NCBI GenBank assembly: GCA_947561585.1
Contig: CANNZV010002504.1
Location: forward strand, 1-64,000
Direction: 5' to 3'
Length of the DNA stretch: 64,000 bases
From: Caprella mutica
Taxonomy: Eukaryota; Arthropoda; Malacostraca; Amphipoda; Caprellidae
Numbering within the stretch: the stretch's first letter is position 1; every line of letters begins with the position of its first letter. Below, one piece after another: positions 12,727 to 24,297 of this stretch. The notes under the pieces are model-generated. The model searched no databases. It worked only from the letters and a program-made list of their open reading frames with translations, and was not told the DNA's origin. The translations under genes were made by a program, and so were the position numbers.

Positions 12727-13915
12727 ATAAATAACTAGGTACACTGTTAGGGTAAACAACTAGGTATACCGTTAGGACAAACAACTAGGTACACTACTAG
12801 GATAAGCAACAAGGTACACAGTTTGGGCAAACAACTAGGTAAACTGTTAGGACAAGCAACAAGGTACACTGTTAGGACAAGCAACAAGGTACACTGTTAG
12901 GACAAACAGCTAGGTACACTGTTGGGGCAAAAAACTAGGTACACGGTTAGGACAAACAACTAGGTACACTACTAGGATAAGCAACAAGGTATACTTTTAG
13001 GACAAACAACTAGGTACACTGTTAAGACAAGCAACTAGGTACACTGTTAAGACAAGCAACTAGGTACACTGTTAGGACAAACAACTAGGTACACTGTTAG
13101 GGAAAACAACTAGGTACACTACTAGGATAAGCAACAAGGTACACTGTTAGGGCAAACAACTAGGTACACTGTTAGGGAAAACAACTAGGTATACTGTTAA
13201 GGAAAACAACTAGGTACACTGTTAAGGCAAACAACTAGGTACACTACTAGGATAAGCAACAAGGTTCACTGTTAGGACAAACAGCTAGGTACACTGTTAG
13301 GACAAACAGCTAGGTACACTGTTAGGGAAAACAACTAGGTACACTGTTAGGACAAACAACTAGGTACACTGTTAGGGAAAACAACTAAGTACACTACTAG
13401 GATAAGCAACAAGGTTCACTGTTAGGACAAACAGCTAGGTACACTGTTAGGACAAACAGCTAGGTACACTGTTAGGGAAAACAACACTGTTAGGGAAAAC
13501 AACTAGGTACACTGTTAAGGCAAACAACTAGGTACACTGTTAGGACAAACAGCTAGGTACACTGTTAGGGAAAACAACTAGGTACACTGTTAGGGCAAAC
13601 AACTAGGTACACTGTTAGGACAAACAGCTAGGTACACTGTTAGGGAAAACAACTAGGTTCACTGTTAGGACAAACAGCTAGGTACACAGTTAGGGCAAAC
13701 AACTAGGTACACTGTTAGGGCAAACAACTAGGTACACTGTTAGGACAAATAACTAGGTACACTGTTAGGACAAACAACTAGGTACACTGTTAGGACAAAC
13801 GACTAGGTACACTGTTAGGACAAACAACTAGGTACACTGTTAGGACAAACAACTAGGTACACTGTTAGGGCAAACAACTAGGTACACTGTTAGGACAAAC
13901 AACTAGGTAAATTGT
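12727..13915. repeat. 25-bp minisatellite (AACTAGGTACACTGTTAGGA)
   Basis: About 47 copies of AACTAGGTACACTGTTAGGA-CAAAC. Variant units (AGGGAAAAC, ACTACTAGGATAAGCAACAAGG, CAGCTAGG) recur in the same order several times, so the array grew by block duplication. One 16-bp slip is visible near 13483. Confidence 0.95.
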
Positions 13916-13973
13916 AAACACATATAACTAGGTAACCTCTATCAGGTATTATACCCCTCTATCAGGTATTACC

Positions 13974-14334
13974 CCTCTATTCGTCAGTATTCCTCTATTC
14001 GTCAGTATTCCTCTATTCGTCAGTATTCCTCTATTCGTCAGTATTCCTCTATTCGTCAGTATTCCTCTATTCGTCAGTATTCCTCTATTCGTCAGTATTC
14101 CTCTATTCGTCAGTATTCCTCTATTCGTCAGTATTCCTCTATTCGTCAGTATTCCTCTATTCGTCAGTATTCCTCTATTCGTCAGTATTCCTCTATTCGT
14201 CAGTATTCCTCTATTCGTCAGTATTCCTCTATTCGTCAGTATTCCTCTATTCGTCAGTATTCCTCTATTCGTCAGTATTCCTCTATTCGTCAGTATTCCT
14301 CTATTCGTCAGTATTCCTCTATTCGTCAGTATTC
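13974..14334. repeat. Homogeneous 18-bp array (CTCTATTCGTCAGTATTC)
   Basis: Twenty virtually identical copies of CTCTATTCGTCAGTATTC with a short degenerate lead-in (CTCTATCAGGTATTACCC). Because 18 is a multiple of three, the minus strand reads as an uninterrupted GILTNR repeat (13949-14353). The perfect copy identity suggests recent expansion. I do not regard it as a gene. Confidence 0.95.
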
Positions 14335-14353
14335 CTATCTTACTGTCCAGCAA

Positions 14354-16254
14354 AAGAAGAATAAGAAAGTGTTAATCAATGTGAATCGTGTCATCACCCA
14401 CACACACAATTTGAAATATTTGTTCGGTTGATTGTTTGGTCTGTGTTTGTCTATTGACTCTCTTACACAGCTTTCAAACAGAAAAGCAACGGACTAAATG
14501 AGTGCTCTTTAAGTTTTGACACCTCAATGTTTACATGATTTGTATATAAGAGGAAAAGACACGCACTTATGAATCATCTCGATGAAACTGTTTGAATGAA
14601 AACTAAATGGGAAGCAATCAATGTTTATTGACTCCTGCTGATTTATCTTAGAATAGAACAGTGTAAATATTATAGTATTTATATTAGCCAAATTCTTTGA
14701 TGTCTTAGAGAAATGCACTGTATTTTATTGGCCCAAAGATGAATGAGTTAGAACTTTAGTATAATTAATTCAATAATAAACCCAGGCAAGAAGGATTTTA
14801 TTCCTGGTATATTTAGGGACTATCCAAAGAAAATATCCTTCTTTCCTAGGTAAGTCACTATTTTTATTTCCATGGAAAATTCATGTTTGTCTAGTTGTAC
14901 TTGTTTCTGATTGGACAATAAAATTGATAGGTAATGCATGCTAATTTGTTAATGGCAATAACACTAGCTCCTAAACTTGCTTCATTTACTCAATTTATAC
15001 TGTATTTTTTTTTCACCTGCTTTATTTTGTAGAGTTTATCTGTACTGACTTTTCAATTAATTCATCATACCTACCTATAATTGAACTTTATTTAAAGAAA
15101 ATAGTCACCCGTACATTAATATTCTGTTCTGTATGTTTTATATGATTACTTTTCCATTATGCAACTAGGTTGTAAAACGAACTCTTTAAGTAATGGCTCG
15201 CTTATCATTCATGGAAGTATTATTTTGATGCTAAATATCAAAACCTGAAATGTATTATCTCAAATATAGATTGCCGATAAGAGGAAGCTGCAACTGAATA
15301 TTTAAATATTGTTCTAGCACGTTGAAAATATTAGGTGATATATTAAATTATTTATATTATGCAATATATAAAAATTGTTCTCTTCCTGAGAGTAAAATTA
15401 TGCTCAGAATACGCCCAAGATTTGTTGCAGGTCAATTTTTTTCGATAGATCAATGTTATATAGATAACATTTTTAAGATGGAATATGTTGGAAAAATCCC
15501 TTTTTATTTTAAAAAATCTAAAATCAAATGTGGCATAGTCTACATTTATTTTTACGCTCCTTATTGCTAGAAAATGATTATATTGAAAAAATTTAGACAC
15601 TATTTGATGTTTTTCTAATGTCCTCCCTAGAGGACAGCGGTCGTTAAAGAGTTAAAGTGATGAGCCAACTTAATCCTCCTTGAACCACCGTATTTTTCTT
15701 TCTGGGTTAATCTTCTATTTCTGTTTTTGGTTTCCTTTTAGTTAGCCAGCAGACCCAGATAACAGTTAAGATATTTTTAAATCTGACTCTAACAAGGAAA
15801 TGATTTATTAATAATTGTTATTTTCCCCAAGTAACAATGAAATTCAGACCGATTTTGGCATCTCCCTGACAAACTAACGGGGTTCGCACTGGGCCCGTGT
15901 CAGTTATGATAGAGTCAGCTGTTGCCAGTAGTACTTCAGTACCAACGTGAGAAGAAGCTGAACCTTGGAACGACGAACGGGTTTGAGAGGCCTGTTCTGG
16001 TTGGAATATAGATGCATGCTTTAAAAACTAATCGGCTTCAGTTGCTGAAACTCCGTGACTTTAATTGCCTAAGATCTATTAGTATATCGTATAAATATCA
16101 ATGAAAATAATGCAACAGGTTTTGTTCTATTTCGTTTTATATAATTAGTTACCGCGTGGGTCTATGAGGCTCGAGTGAAATAAAAGCATTGTTGTGTAAC
16201 ATTTTGCACCAAAATAGCAATTTCGATTTTAAGGAAATTCTTTTCATTAGAATC
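14354..16254. other. Intergenic DNA with no supported gene
   Basis: Contains a small imperfect hairpin at about 14783-14852 (CCCAGGCAAGAAGGAT against ATCCTTCTTTCCTAGGT) and a GC-richer patch at 15840-16030. Two opposite-strand 82-codon frames overlap at 15322-15600; neither shows family signatures and they shadow each other. Confidence 0.5.
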
Positions 16255-18022
16255 GATCATAGTGTGAATCTATGCTATGATAACAATCATATTGTGATTC
16301 TATGCATTATAATCGATCAGTGTGAATCTAATATCATTGCTATGATAACAATCATATTATGATTCTATGTATTAATTATAATCGATCATAGAGTGAATCT
16401 ATTAAATAATAGCAATCATAGTGTGAATTTATGCATTAGAATCAATCATAGTGTGAATTTATGCATTAGAATCGATCATAGTGTGAATTTATGCATTAGA
16501 ATCGATAATAGTGTGAATTTATGCATAAGAATCGATCATAGTGTGAATTTATGCATTAGAATCGATCATAGTGTGAATTTATGCATTAGAATCGATAATA
16601 GTGTGAATTTATGCATAAGAATCGATCATAGTGTGAATTTATGCATTAGAATCGATCATAGTGTGAATTTATGCAATAGAATCGATCATAGTGTGAATTT
16701 ATGCATTAGAATCGATCATGGTGTGAATTTATGCATAAGAATCGATCATAGTGTGAATTTATGCATTAGAATCGATCATAGTGTGAATTTATGCATTAGA
16801 ATCGATCATAGTGTGAATTTATGCAATAGAATCGATCATAGTGTGAATTTATGCATTAGAATCGATCATAGTGTGAATTTATGCAATAGAATCGATCATA
16901 GTGTGAATTTATGCATTAGAATCGATCATGGTGTGAATTTATGCAATAGAATCGATCATAGTGTGAATTTATGCATTAGAATCGATCATGGTGTGAATTT
17001 ATGCATAAGAATCGATCATAGTGTGAATTTATGCATTAGAATCGATCATAGTGTGAATTTATGCATTAGAATCGATCATAGTGTGAATTTATGCAATAGA
17101 ATCGATCATAGTGTGAATTTATGCATTAGAATCGATCATGGTGTGAATTTATGCATAAGAATCGATCATAGTGTGAATTTATGCATTAGAATCGATCATA
17201 GTGTGAATTTATGCATTAGAATCGATCATAGTGTGAATTTATGCAATAGAATCGATCATAGTGTGAATTTATGCATTAGAATCGATCATGGTGTGAATTT
17301 ATGCAATAGAATCGATCATAGTGTGAATTTATGCATTAGAATCGATCATAGTGTGAATTTATTCATAAGAATCGATCATAGTGTGAATTTATGCATTAGA
17401 ATCGATCATAGTGTGAATTTATGCATTAGAATCGATCATAGTGTGAATTTATGCAATAGAATCGATCATAGTGTGAATTTATGCATTAGAATCGATCATG
17501 GTGTGAATTTATGCAATAGAATCGATCATAGTGTGAATTTATGCATTAGAATCGATCATGGTGTGAATTTATGCATAAGAATCGATCATAGTGTGAATTT
17601 ATGCATTAGAATCGATCATAGTGTGAATTTATGCATTAGAATCGATCATAGTGTGAATTTATGCAATAGAATCGATCATAGTGTGAATTTATGCATTAGA
17701 ATCGATCATGGTGTGAATTTATGCATAAGAATCGATCATAGTGTGAATTTATGCATTAGAATCGATCATAGTGTGAATTTATGCATTAGAATCGATCATA
17801 GTGTGAATTTATGCAATAGAATCGATCATAGTGTGAATTTATGCATTAGAATCGATCATGGTGTGAATTTATGCAATAGAATCGATCATAGTGTGAATTT
17901 ATGCATTAGAATCGATCATGGTGTGAATTTATGCATTAGAATCGATCATGGTGTGAATTTATGCATTAGAATCGATCTAGTGTGAATTTATGCATAAGAA
18001 TCGATCATAGTGTGAATTTATG
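16255..18022. repeat. 30-bp satellite with higher-order structure
   Basis: About 57 copies of ATCGATCATAGTGTGAATTT ATGCATTAGA. Variants at two sites (CATA/CATG; CATTAGA/CAATAGA/CATAAGA) fall in a fixed order: a 19-unit (570-bp) super-repeat made of 5- and 7-unit blocks starts at 16951 and again at 17521. The unit length keeps a + strand frame open (16393-17985, repeat HSVNLCIRID). Upstream units at 16255-16400 are degenerate, as expected of an array edge. The frame is a by-product of the 30-bp period. Confidence 0.95.
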
Positions 18023-18024
18023 TA

Positions 18025-19010
18025 ATCAGTGTAGAGAAGGAAAAAAGATTGGAATATTTGGAAAACAACCCTTCAATAACTGGCTTGAAAATGAATAATT
18101 AAAGTACATTTTAACTTCAAATTTATGAGCGGGCCTATGAGACCTGTCTGATCTCTAATGCTATATATTTTTTGCTGGTCTGTCTACGGTTAAATAATGA
18201 ATATGACTAATAATTAATGTCATCTGAAGTCCCACCTAGAGTTATGAGGGATGAAATGTCGTTTCCATGAAAATGACACCGCTAAGAATAAGAGAAACTA
18301 TTAAGAGACTATACATATTGATATACAAATTGAAAGTCAAAATGCCGAAATGGGACATGACTATTTACAAAAGTAAATTGATCAAGTTCTACAAATACAT
18401 TAGACCAGCTGGTAGAGATGATGGATCAAATTGTGACTGTAGTTGAAAAGATTAGGTATTATTAACACTCAGAAACCATAGAGCCATATCTACCTCTTTT
18501 GCAAACTAACTAACTAACTGAACCATATAGCAGCCAGGAAAAAAATGAGAGTAATAAGCCAAGGCACAGGTACAGTGACCTGTAAGATATCCTGATAAAT
18601 TGTTCATCTGATACTGAGCTTTATATTAAAGTTGTGTTCGATGGAGACCTCTGGAGAACAACGATACTCCATTTGAGGTTGCCAATGAGATTAATGAAAT
18701 TTGCAAGGTCAATGCTTATAAGATGTTCAGTGCTAGTAACACTTCTTTCATTCACCTCATTGAAGGTCCAATTCCCAATCGAAATAGCTCACATTTTTCT
18801 ATGTAGATAATATAAACGGCTCTCCCTATCTAATCTCATCTTTAGATCAGTTCAACCATTGCATTACTTATTTTAAAGGTCTCTCATTCGATGACGAATT
18901 CATACTAAATGAATTTGTGGAGTAGCTGAAAAAGAAATATATAGATCACTCTTCCTCATAGAACCATTCGCCAAACCCAAGCCTTCTGGGATATGTATTG
19001 TGTATACTCT
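18025..19010. other. Low-copy DNA, possibly a heavily decayed retroelement
   Basis: No intact gene. Around 18955-19000 the + strand reads EPFAKPKPSGICIVY, faintly like the start of a Ty3/gypsy reverse transcriptase (x-V-x-K-P-D-G-S-x-R), but the following catalytic blocks are missing. Treat as unresolved. Confidence 0.3.
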
Positions 19011-19011
19011 A

Positions 19012-20067
19012 AAGGGCCGTACACACGCAGGGGTTTTTAAGTCTTTCCAACAGACTTTTTTTCTGCTTTTCCCTCAGACTTTTGATTCAAAAGTCAATCG
19101 CGTCCACACGTAAATGCTGAATCTCGTGGATTCCAAGATTTATACATGAGTGCAATTAACTACTTTTAATCGATAGTAGAAGGGCAGCTATTTTTTAACT
19201 ATAGGTAACAAACCTAGGAGGCTAGGTAGTTAGTAACTATCAACCACCTAGGTTAGTTATAGTTACTAATTACCTAGGTTAGTCATTTAATAATTACCTA
19301 AGTTAGTTAATTACTAATTACCTAGGTTAATTATTGAATTTTCCCTACAAACAGCGGTCTGTCGATTCGATGGAACAATCCATCTATTCGATATCCCAGC
19401 AATCGAAAGGAAATCGAATAGATATACGTTGTTTATAGGGTTACTAATAACCTAGGTTAGTTACTTTTACCCAGGTTAATTAGTTTCTAGCTAACTACCT
19501 AAGCTAGTTAGTCACTAACTAATTACCTACGTTAGTTAATTATTAGGTAGCTTATTACCATAGTTAGTAACTATAGGTATTTATTGGTATATAATGTTGA
19601 AATAAAGAAAATGAAGATAATACCTAATACTAATACTATACATTATACTAAAAAATCTATATTAGGTATACCTACTATTTAGAATATACTATATACTAAA
19701 AAAAATTAAATAAAAACATTATTATCCACTTAACTAGTGGCAGTCATTTATAAAAAGAATAAAATAGCAGGGCTAATTCGTGAAACTCAGAGATAAAGAA
19801 AAGAATAGCACAAAGATTGTCTAAAAATGAACACCTATCCCGTTATTCTACAATATTTTATTATCTACAATATTTTATTAATTGACAATAGCTAAACAAA
19901 GATTTTCAAAATTGCACAGCTTGATTGGGGGAAAATAATAGAACATGTAGATTGTTGAAAAGTCTCGAACTTTTGGTGGAAAATTTCAGTCTCGTAGAGA
20001 AAGTAGGAGGAGCTTAGCAAAAAGTCTGGTGGAAAGATTTCAAAAACCTTGCGGGTGTACGGCCCTT
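19012..20067. mobile_element. 1056-bp element with AAGGGCCGTACACACGCAGG termini
   Basis: The left end AAGGGCCGTACACACGCAGG is mirrored at the right end by CCTTGCGGGTGTACGGCCCTT. Similarity extends inward through AAGTC..CCA(A/T)CAGACTTTTT, about 60 bp. The interior has no transposase frame and carries a nested 98-bp MITE plus repeated CCTAGGTTAGTTA words (19195-19560). It is a non-autonomous terminal-inverted-repeat element; the superfamily is not clear to me. Confidence 0.75.
19343..19440. mobile_element. 98-bp MITE with CCCTACAAACAGCG ends, nested copy
   Basis: CCCTACAAACAGCGG at the left is mirrored by ACGTTGTTTATAGGG at the right. The interior GTCTGTCGATTCGATGGAAC AATCCATC matches the copy at 40470-40536 (67 bp). 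This copy has an additional internal palindromic ATTCGAT/ATCGAAT segment. Confidence 0.8.
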
Positions 20068-20165
20068 AAAGGACCGTATAAACGCAGGTTTTTTCAAGTC
20101 ATTCCATCAGACTTTTTGCTAAGCTCCTCCTATTTTTCCACGAGACTTTTGCATCACATAAGAAA
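20068..20165 (+). mobile_element. Partial second copy of the GGCCGTACACACG element, head to head
   Basis: AAAGGACCGTATAAACGCAG through CATCAGACTTTTTGCTAAGC TCCTCCTATTTTTCCACGAG is the mirror image of 19985-20067. Together 19985-20150 form a roughly 75-bp-arm palindrome centred at the shared terminus. Confidence 0.8.
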
Positions 20166-20227
20166 AAACGATAAAACTATTATTTATTTCAAAATTTTGT
20201 TTGTGGCTGTTTTATAATATTACTGAA

Positions 20228-20460
20228 ATCTTAGCATATTACCTAGTAAACATTACAATGTTGGGCCAATTTAAAACGTTGGCTCAATGCAGACCGAAAC
20301 TCTGGGCCATCGTTATCTTGCCTGTCTCGATGTATTGGGGCAGCACAGGCCCGACGTTGGCCCACCTCTCAAATGTCAAACGGCCCAGAGTAATAAATTT
20401 GTTCTGATGTTTGGCCAGTGCAAATCCGATGTTTTGTCAAATCAATAATGCTGGCAATAA
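20228..20460 (+). repeat. Dispersed repeat with TGTTGGGCCAA core, copy 1 of 2
   Basis: Matches 33788-34010 in the same order: ACCTAGTAAA, TGTTGGGCCAA, AACTCTGGGCCA, CTGTCTCGATGTATTGGG, GGCCCGACGTTGGCCCACCT, GGCCC, CAATAATTAATGTTGCCG. The recurring TTGGGCCAACGTTGGCCCAA is nearly palindromic. The short open frame 20201-20407 is incidental. Non-coding repeat, possibly SINE- or MITE-like; not identified. Confidence 0.7.
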
Positions 20461-20876
20461 TTAATGTTGCCGGGTTCTAGGTATATTCCACCCCGGTAAA
20501 TTCCACCCCAGTGACATTGCTCATTTGGGTGACAATAAAAACTCAAATATTTTATTTTTAGATTGCCATTTGTTAAATAATTCGTACCGATGAAAAAATA
20601 ACTTAGACGATATCCTGAGACATTTGGACAATATTTAGAGGTAGCTCAAGTCAATTAAATTTTACCCTAATAAAATTAAAATATTCCTAATATGGTAGTT
20701 TATTTCAAAGTTAACGTGTTGAACAAGTTAACATTAATTCCTTTTAAACAGGAAACTTCACTGTGCATATGTGTTCTTACAACAATGGTTGAATGAGATG
20801 TGGAATGGGTTGACTGGCAGAGGCAACCCACTCAATATTTTCGCTCTTTGCTAATAAGTTGCTGTTTTGGATTCTA

Positions 20877-22177
20877 CAGGGTGGGGCGTAAGTTTGGAAG
20901 CAATTTTTCAAACATTAATATAGTTCTTAAAAATAAGTTCCTAAGTAGGTGATAGGGTTTGAACTATAGTAGAGACACTACATTATGACGTGGCAGTGTT
21001 ATTTTTTACAAAAATTTAGTCAATTCAAAAATGTCAGACAAAAGAGAAGCCATTATTGCTCTACACCGTGCCGGGAAGTCAGATTCCGTCATTTCAAAGA
21101 CTCTCTCAATAGCGAGATCGACTGTTTGGAAGTGTGTGAAGCGTTTTAATGAGAGAGGAGACTTGACTGATCGTCCAAGAAGTGGTAGACCACGCTCACA
21201 ACGCACCAAACAACTGATAAAATGTGCCCGAGAGAAGATCAGGAGGAACCCGAAAAGGTCAATACGATTGTTAGCCAAAACAGCTAATGTGAGTCCCAGA
21301 ACAATGAGAAGAGTTGTCAAAGAAGACCTAAAGATGTCCTCTTTCACCCTCCAAAAGAGACAGACTCTGTCAGAAGCTGTAAAGAAAAAGAGATTGGAGA
21401 GAAGCAAAGCACTTCTGAGAGAATTGAAGTCTGGCACGGCTGGTGAAATTGTTTGGTCTGACGAAAAAATTTTCACAGTGGAAATGGCTCACAACCGGAG
21501 GAATGACAGAATAATTGGTAAAAGTGCAAAAGACATCCCATACAACCAAAAAACTGTCCACAGAACCATGAAACCTGCTTCAGTAATGGTCTGGGCCGCC
21601 GTTTCAGAAACTTGGAGATCTCCTTTAACTTTTGTGGAACAAGGCGCCAAAATCAATGCTAAATGTTATATTGAGAATATTTTGACGCCCATGTTGGAGT
21701 CAGCTAAGGATCACTTCGGTAATGACACTCTATGGACATTTCAGTAAGACGGCGCGACTTCACATACTGCAAATGTCACTCAAAACTGGTGCCATGACCA
21801 TCTTCCACGGTTTTGGTCCAAAGAAATGTGGCCTCCCTGCTCCCCAGATGTTAATCCTATGGACTTTTCGGTATGTTCCATTCTTGAATCAAAGGCCTGT
21901 GTTAAATTCCATCGCAGTGTGGATGATTTAAAGCGTTCGCTCCAGAGATCTTGGAAGGAAATTTCACAAGAACAGTTGCGTACGTGCCGCAGTAGGAGGA
22001 GTTCGGAGGAGATTTGAGGCTGTTATTAAAAACAAGGAGGGACATTTTGAATAAATTTATGATTTTTGAATTCTTAAAACCCTTATGTAATAATACATAG
22101 CTGTAAATTATTAAATATATTTTTCGTTGGATTATAATATGCACTTTCATTTGCTTCCAAACTTACGCCCCACCCTG
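20877..22177 (+). mobile_element. 1301-bp DD37D mariner-type transposon
   Basis: Perfect 27-bp terminal inverted repeats start CAGGGTGGGGCGTAAGTTTG at the left and end in the matching CAAACTTACGCCCCACCCTG at the right, with TA on both sides (20875-20876 and 22178-22179). It encloses one near-intact transposase frame. The perfect TIRs, TA duplication and single inactivating stop suggest a fairly recent insertion into the surrounding inverted-repeat element. Confidence 0.93.
21031..22017 (+). pseudogene. Mariner-type (DD37D) transposase with one premature stop
   Basis: DNA transposase that would bind its TIRs and cut and paste the element. The N-terminus (residues 1-60) shows a helix-turn-helix, AIIALHRAGKSDSVISKTL then ARSTVWKCVKRF, followed by a basic GRPRS hook. 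The catalytic core shows D144 in VWSDEKIFTVE, a second Asp in QDGATSHTA and a third in SPDVNPMDFSVCSILE. 37 residues separate the second and third Asp, which places it in the DD37D group. The same frame runs 21031-22017, but codon 239 is TAA (21745-21747), immediately before the second catalytic Asp, so the product should stop before that residue. The rest of the frame is intact. Confidence 0.92.
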
Positions 22178-22859
22178 TAGGACCCAATTCCCCGTGGTCA
22201 AAATCTCTCAATGTTAAAATGCAATAATCTCCCAGTCTTAAAACACTGTACAATAATCCTCACCTCCCTATCGAAAACATCCTGGTCAAAAAAAAAAACG
22301 TAAAAAAAGCCTTCGGTCAAAAGCAAGAAGTTAAAATATCAAATTCAAAATGAGATAAATATAACAAGAAGTACTATATGACATCATCTTACAATTAATA
22401 TCGCTTTTGTGTTGGCAATAGGGAAGAAAATCAGCTTGAGATTGAAAATCTAAATACCTCAACTCATAAAGAGCGCTCACACAGCCTTTCTTTTTGCTGT
22501 TCTGTCACATGTGTAGTGAAATATTTACAGCTTGTGATTAGTCAACAATAGGTTCAATTTGATATAGTGAAAATGCAAGTTACCTAATATTATAAATAAT
22601 ATTAATAAATGACAAATATTAATAACTAACCAAACCTAACCTGAAAAGTGGGTGGAATTAACTAGGGTGGAATATACCAAGGGAGGAATATACCAAGGGA
22701 GGAATATACCGGGGTGGAAAAAAGCGGGGTGGAATATACCGGTCACCGAAAACAACAGCTACTTCTAACAATGTAGTAACTGTCCTATATACAAATACAT
22801 TTTACAGATCAAAATCAGGGAAAAAAATAGAACAGTAGCCAATTCAAACTCAAATTAAT

Positions 22860-23030
22860 ATTATTTTACCTACGCTATTTTAACCAAATAATATTATTTT
22901 TATTTAAAATTGAATAGGAAGTATAACTTTCAATGTGAATAATTAATTCGCACGGAAAATCACTTTTCATACTAAATATATGAATTAACTATAGCGGCCA
23001 GGCTCATTTTTGTGAATAAATTAAATATAG
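22860..23030 (+). repeat. Dispersed low-copy repeat, left part, interrupted by the pogo-like element
   Basis: AATATTATTTTTATTTAAAA TTGAATA, AATGTGAATAATTA, CTTTTCATACTAAATATATG AATTAACTA and GCGGCCA recur in the same order at 34690-34810. The right part continues at 23785-23860 (GGGATAACAGGCC, AACGGCTACAATGTCAAAGA) after the inserted element. Confidence 0.75.
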
Positions 23031-23778
23031 GCATCCCCCGCTTTAGTTACCAAATCACGACTCAGTTTAGTTACCAAACGGTAACTAAAGCGAAGAAAAG
23101 TAACAAGAAATTTATAGTCGTCACTCCTTGATTATATATCTCATTTTCTAGGAGTTATAATGAAAGAAAATTTGTTTTAGAAGCATATTAACGAAACGTG
23201 TTTGTGACTGTGATGAAAGTTTAAAGTAGTGAATTTATTAAAGGTTTTAAAATCCAACCATAGCTTATCTCTCACTCAGTATAGGTGAGTAATTATTAGA
23301 TACTTATGTAGATTTCTATAATTATTGTGTTACATTGAACTAACAGTAATTTCATGTTCTGTTAAATATTTTTGGTAGTAGGGTACTAAGTTTCCAGTTA
23401 TTGGTACGTTCTACATTTCGGACACATCAGAAAAGAAAATATTATAATTATTATTCAACTTCTATTCAAATTGGTATCATGAATACCAATTTAAATAAAA
23501 GTAAAATAATGAATATTATATATAAAGAGTTTTTCGTGTTCGAAAATATGAAACCGTGCGAACTTGCCCTAAAATGGGACATGCTGAATTTCTGAACCAA
23601 TTGCTTCTAATAACCTCATCTGGATTATAAGTTTGATGTTTTTGATAGTTACCGTGAATTAATCACAAAAAATGTCTCCGTTTTCTATATCTACGAACGG
23701 TACTTACTTCGAGACATGACTCGAAATAAGTACCACTTTTATTAAAGTGACGTGCAATTAAAGCGAGGCCTGCCTGTA
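23031..23778 (+). mobile_element. Pogo-like terminal-inverted-repeat element, left copy
   Basis: The left terminus GGCATCCCCCGCTTTAGTTA is matched at the right by AATTAAAGCGAGGCCTGCC followed by TG-TA. A CAGGC..CCTCGCTTTA terminus with TA targets resembles pogo/Tigger-type ends, so I assign it tentatively to that group. It has no transposase frame. A GGGTAAGTT-family MITE is nested at 23381-23569. The related sequence at 34690-34900 lacks this insertion. It lies about 520 bp from an inverted copy (24298-25085). Confidence 0.75.
23381..23569 (+). mobile_element. GGGTAAGTT-family MITE nested in the left pogo-like copy
   Basis: TA-flanked (23379-23380, 23570-23571). It starts GGGTACTAAGTTTCCAGTTA, includes CATTTCGGACACATCAG and a central GGTATCATGAATACC, and ends GTGCGAACTTGCCC. 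The same MITE sits at the equivalent place in the right copy (24501-24694), so it was inserted before the larger element duplicated. Confidence 0.8.
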
Positions 23779-23785
23779 AAGTGTT

Positions 23786-24297
23786 AAATTAATAATTGGG
23801 ATAACAGGCCGATTTACACTAAATTGCCAGCAACGGCTACAATGTCAAAGATGTTACGTTATGTATCTTTAGTTGTTTTACTAAAAATGATAACCACTGT
23901 AACTATGCTTAGTCAGTGTATTGTAGACAGTCGTTAAATAAAGGTCTACTACGTTCTCTGTCTCTCTAATCTTGTTTGAATACCTCTTCGTTACTCAATC
24001 TATATCATAGTGAATTGATATATTCTTAAATTGAATATCACGTAACATGGTGGTTTATGGAAACATATATTGGTTGTTTAGTACAAGATTTGTCTAGTTA
24101 CTCTAGTACATGTTTAGTCTACTACAAGAGTTTGCAGTATAATAATTATAGTTTATTCAATTGAAACTAATCGTTTCACCAAATTTCAGGCAATTTGGTT
24201 GAACACTTTTTCAGTTACGCGAATAACAAGATGATAAATAAATGAATGTCGGGTAAAATATAACCTTACGCAAATTTGCGAAGGTAACAAGATAAAG
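23786..24297. other. Spacer between the two opposed pogo-like elements
   Basis: The first 75 bp continue the dispersed repeat seen at 34845-34900. The rest is AT-rich without a supported gene. Confidence 0.55.

Larger units (their letters stand above)
20480..22740. mobile_element. Outer terminal-inverted-repeat element carrying a nested mariner
   Basis: GGTATATTCCACCCCGG at the left and GCGGGGTGGAATATACC at the right are inverted copies. The termini also hold tandem degenerate copies of (A)TTCCACCCC, two at the left and five of GGGTGGAATATACC type at the right. Removing the nested mariner leaves about 960 bp of AT-rich non-coding interior (20500-20876 and 22180-22640). Confidence 0.7.

Noticed and set aside
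12727..14334. CRISPR-like regular repeats
   Set aside because: Units are contiguous with no unique spacers, no cas genes are present, and the genome is eukaryotic.
15322..15600. Pair of overlapping 82-codon frames on opposite strands
   Set aside because: No motif, no partner exons; each is the shadow of the other in AT-rich DNA.
16393..17985. 530-codon open frame of HSVNLCIRID repeats
   Set aside because: It follows entirely from a 30-bp satellite whose length is a multiple of three; the array runs beyond both ends of the frame and variants ignore codon position.
18025..19010. Possible Ty3/gypsy reverse transcriptase start (KPKPSG)
   Set aside because: A single weak motif without the catalytic blocks; left as unresolved and not called.
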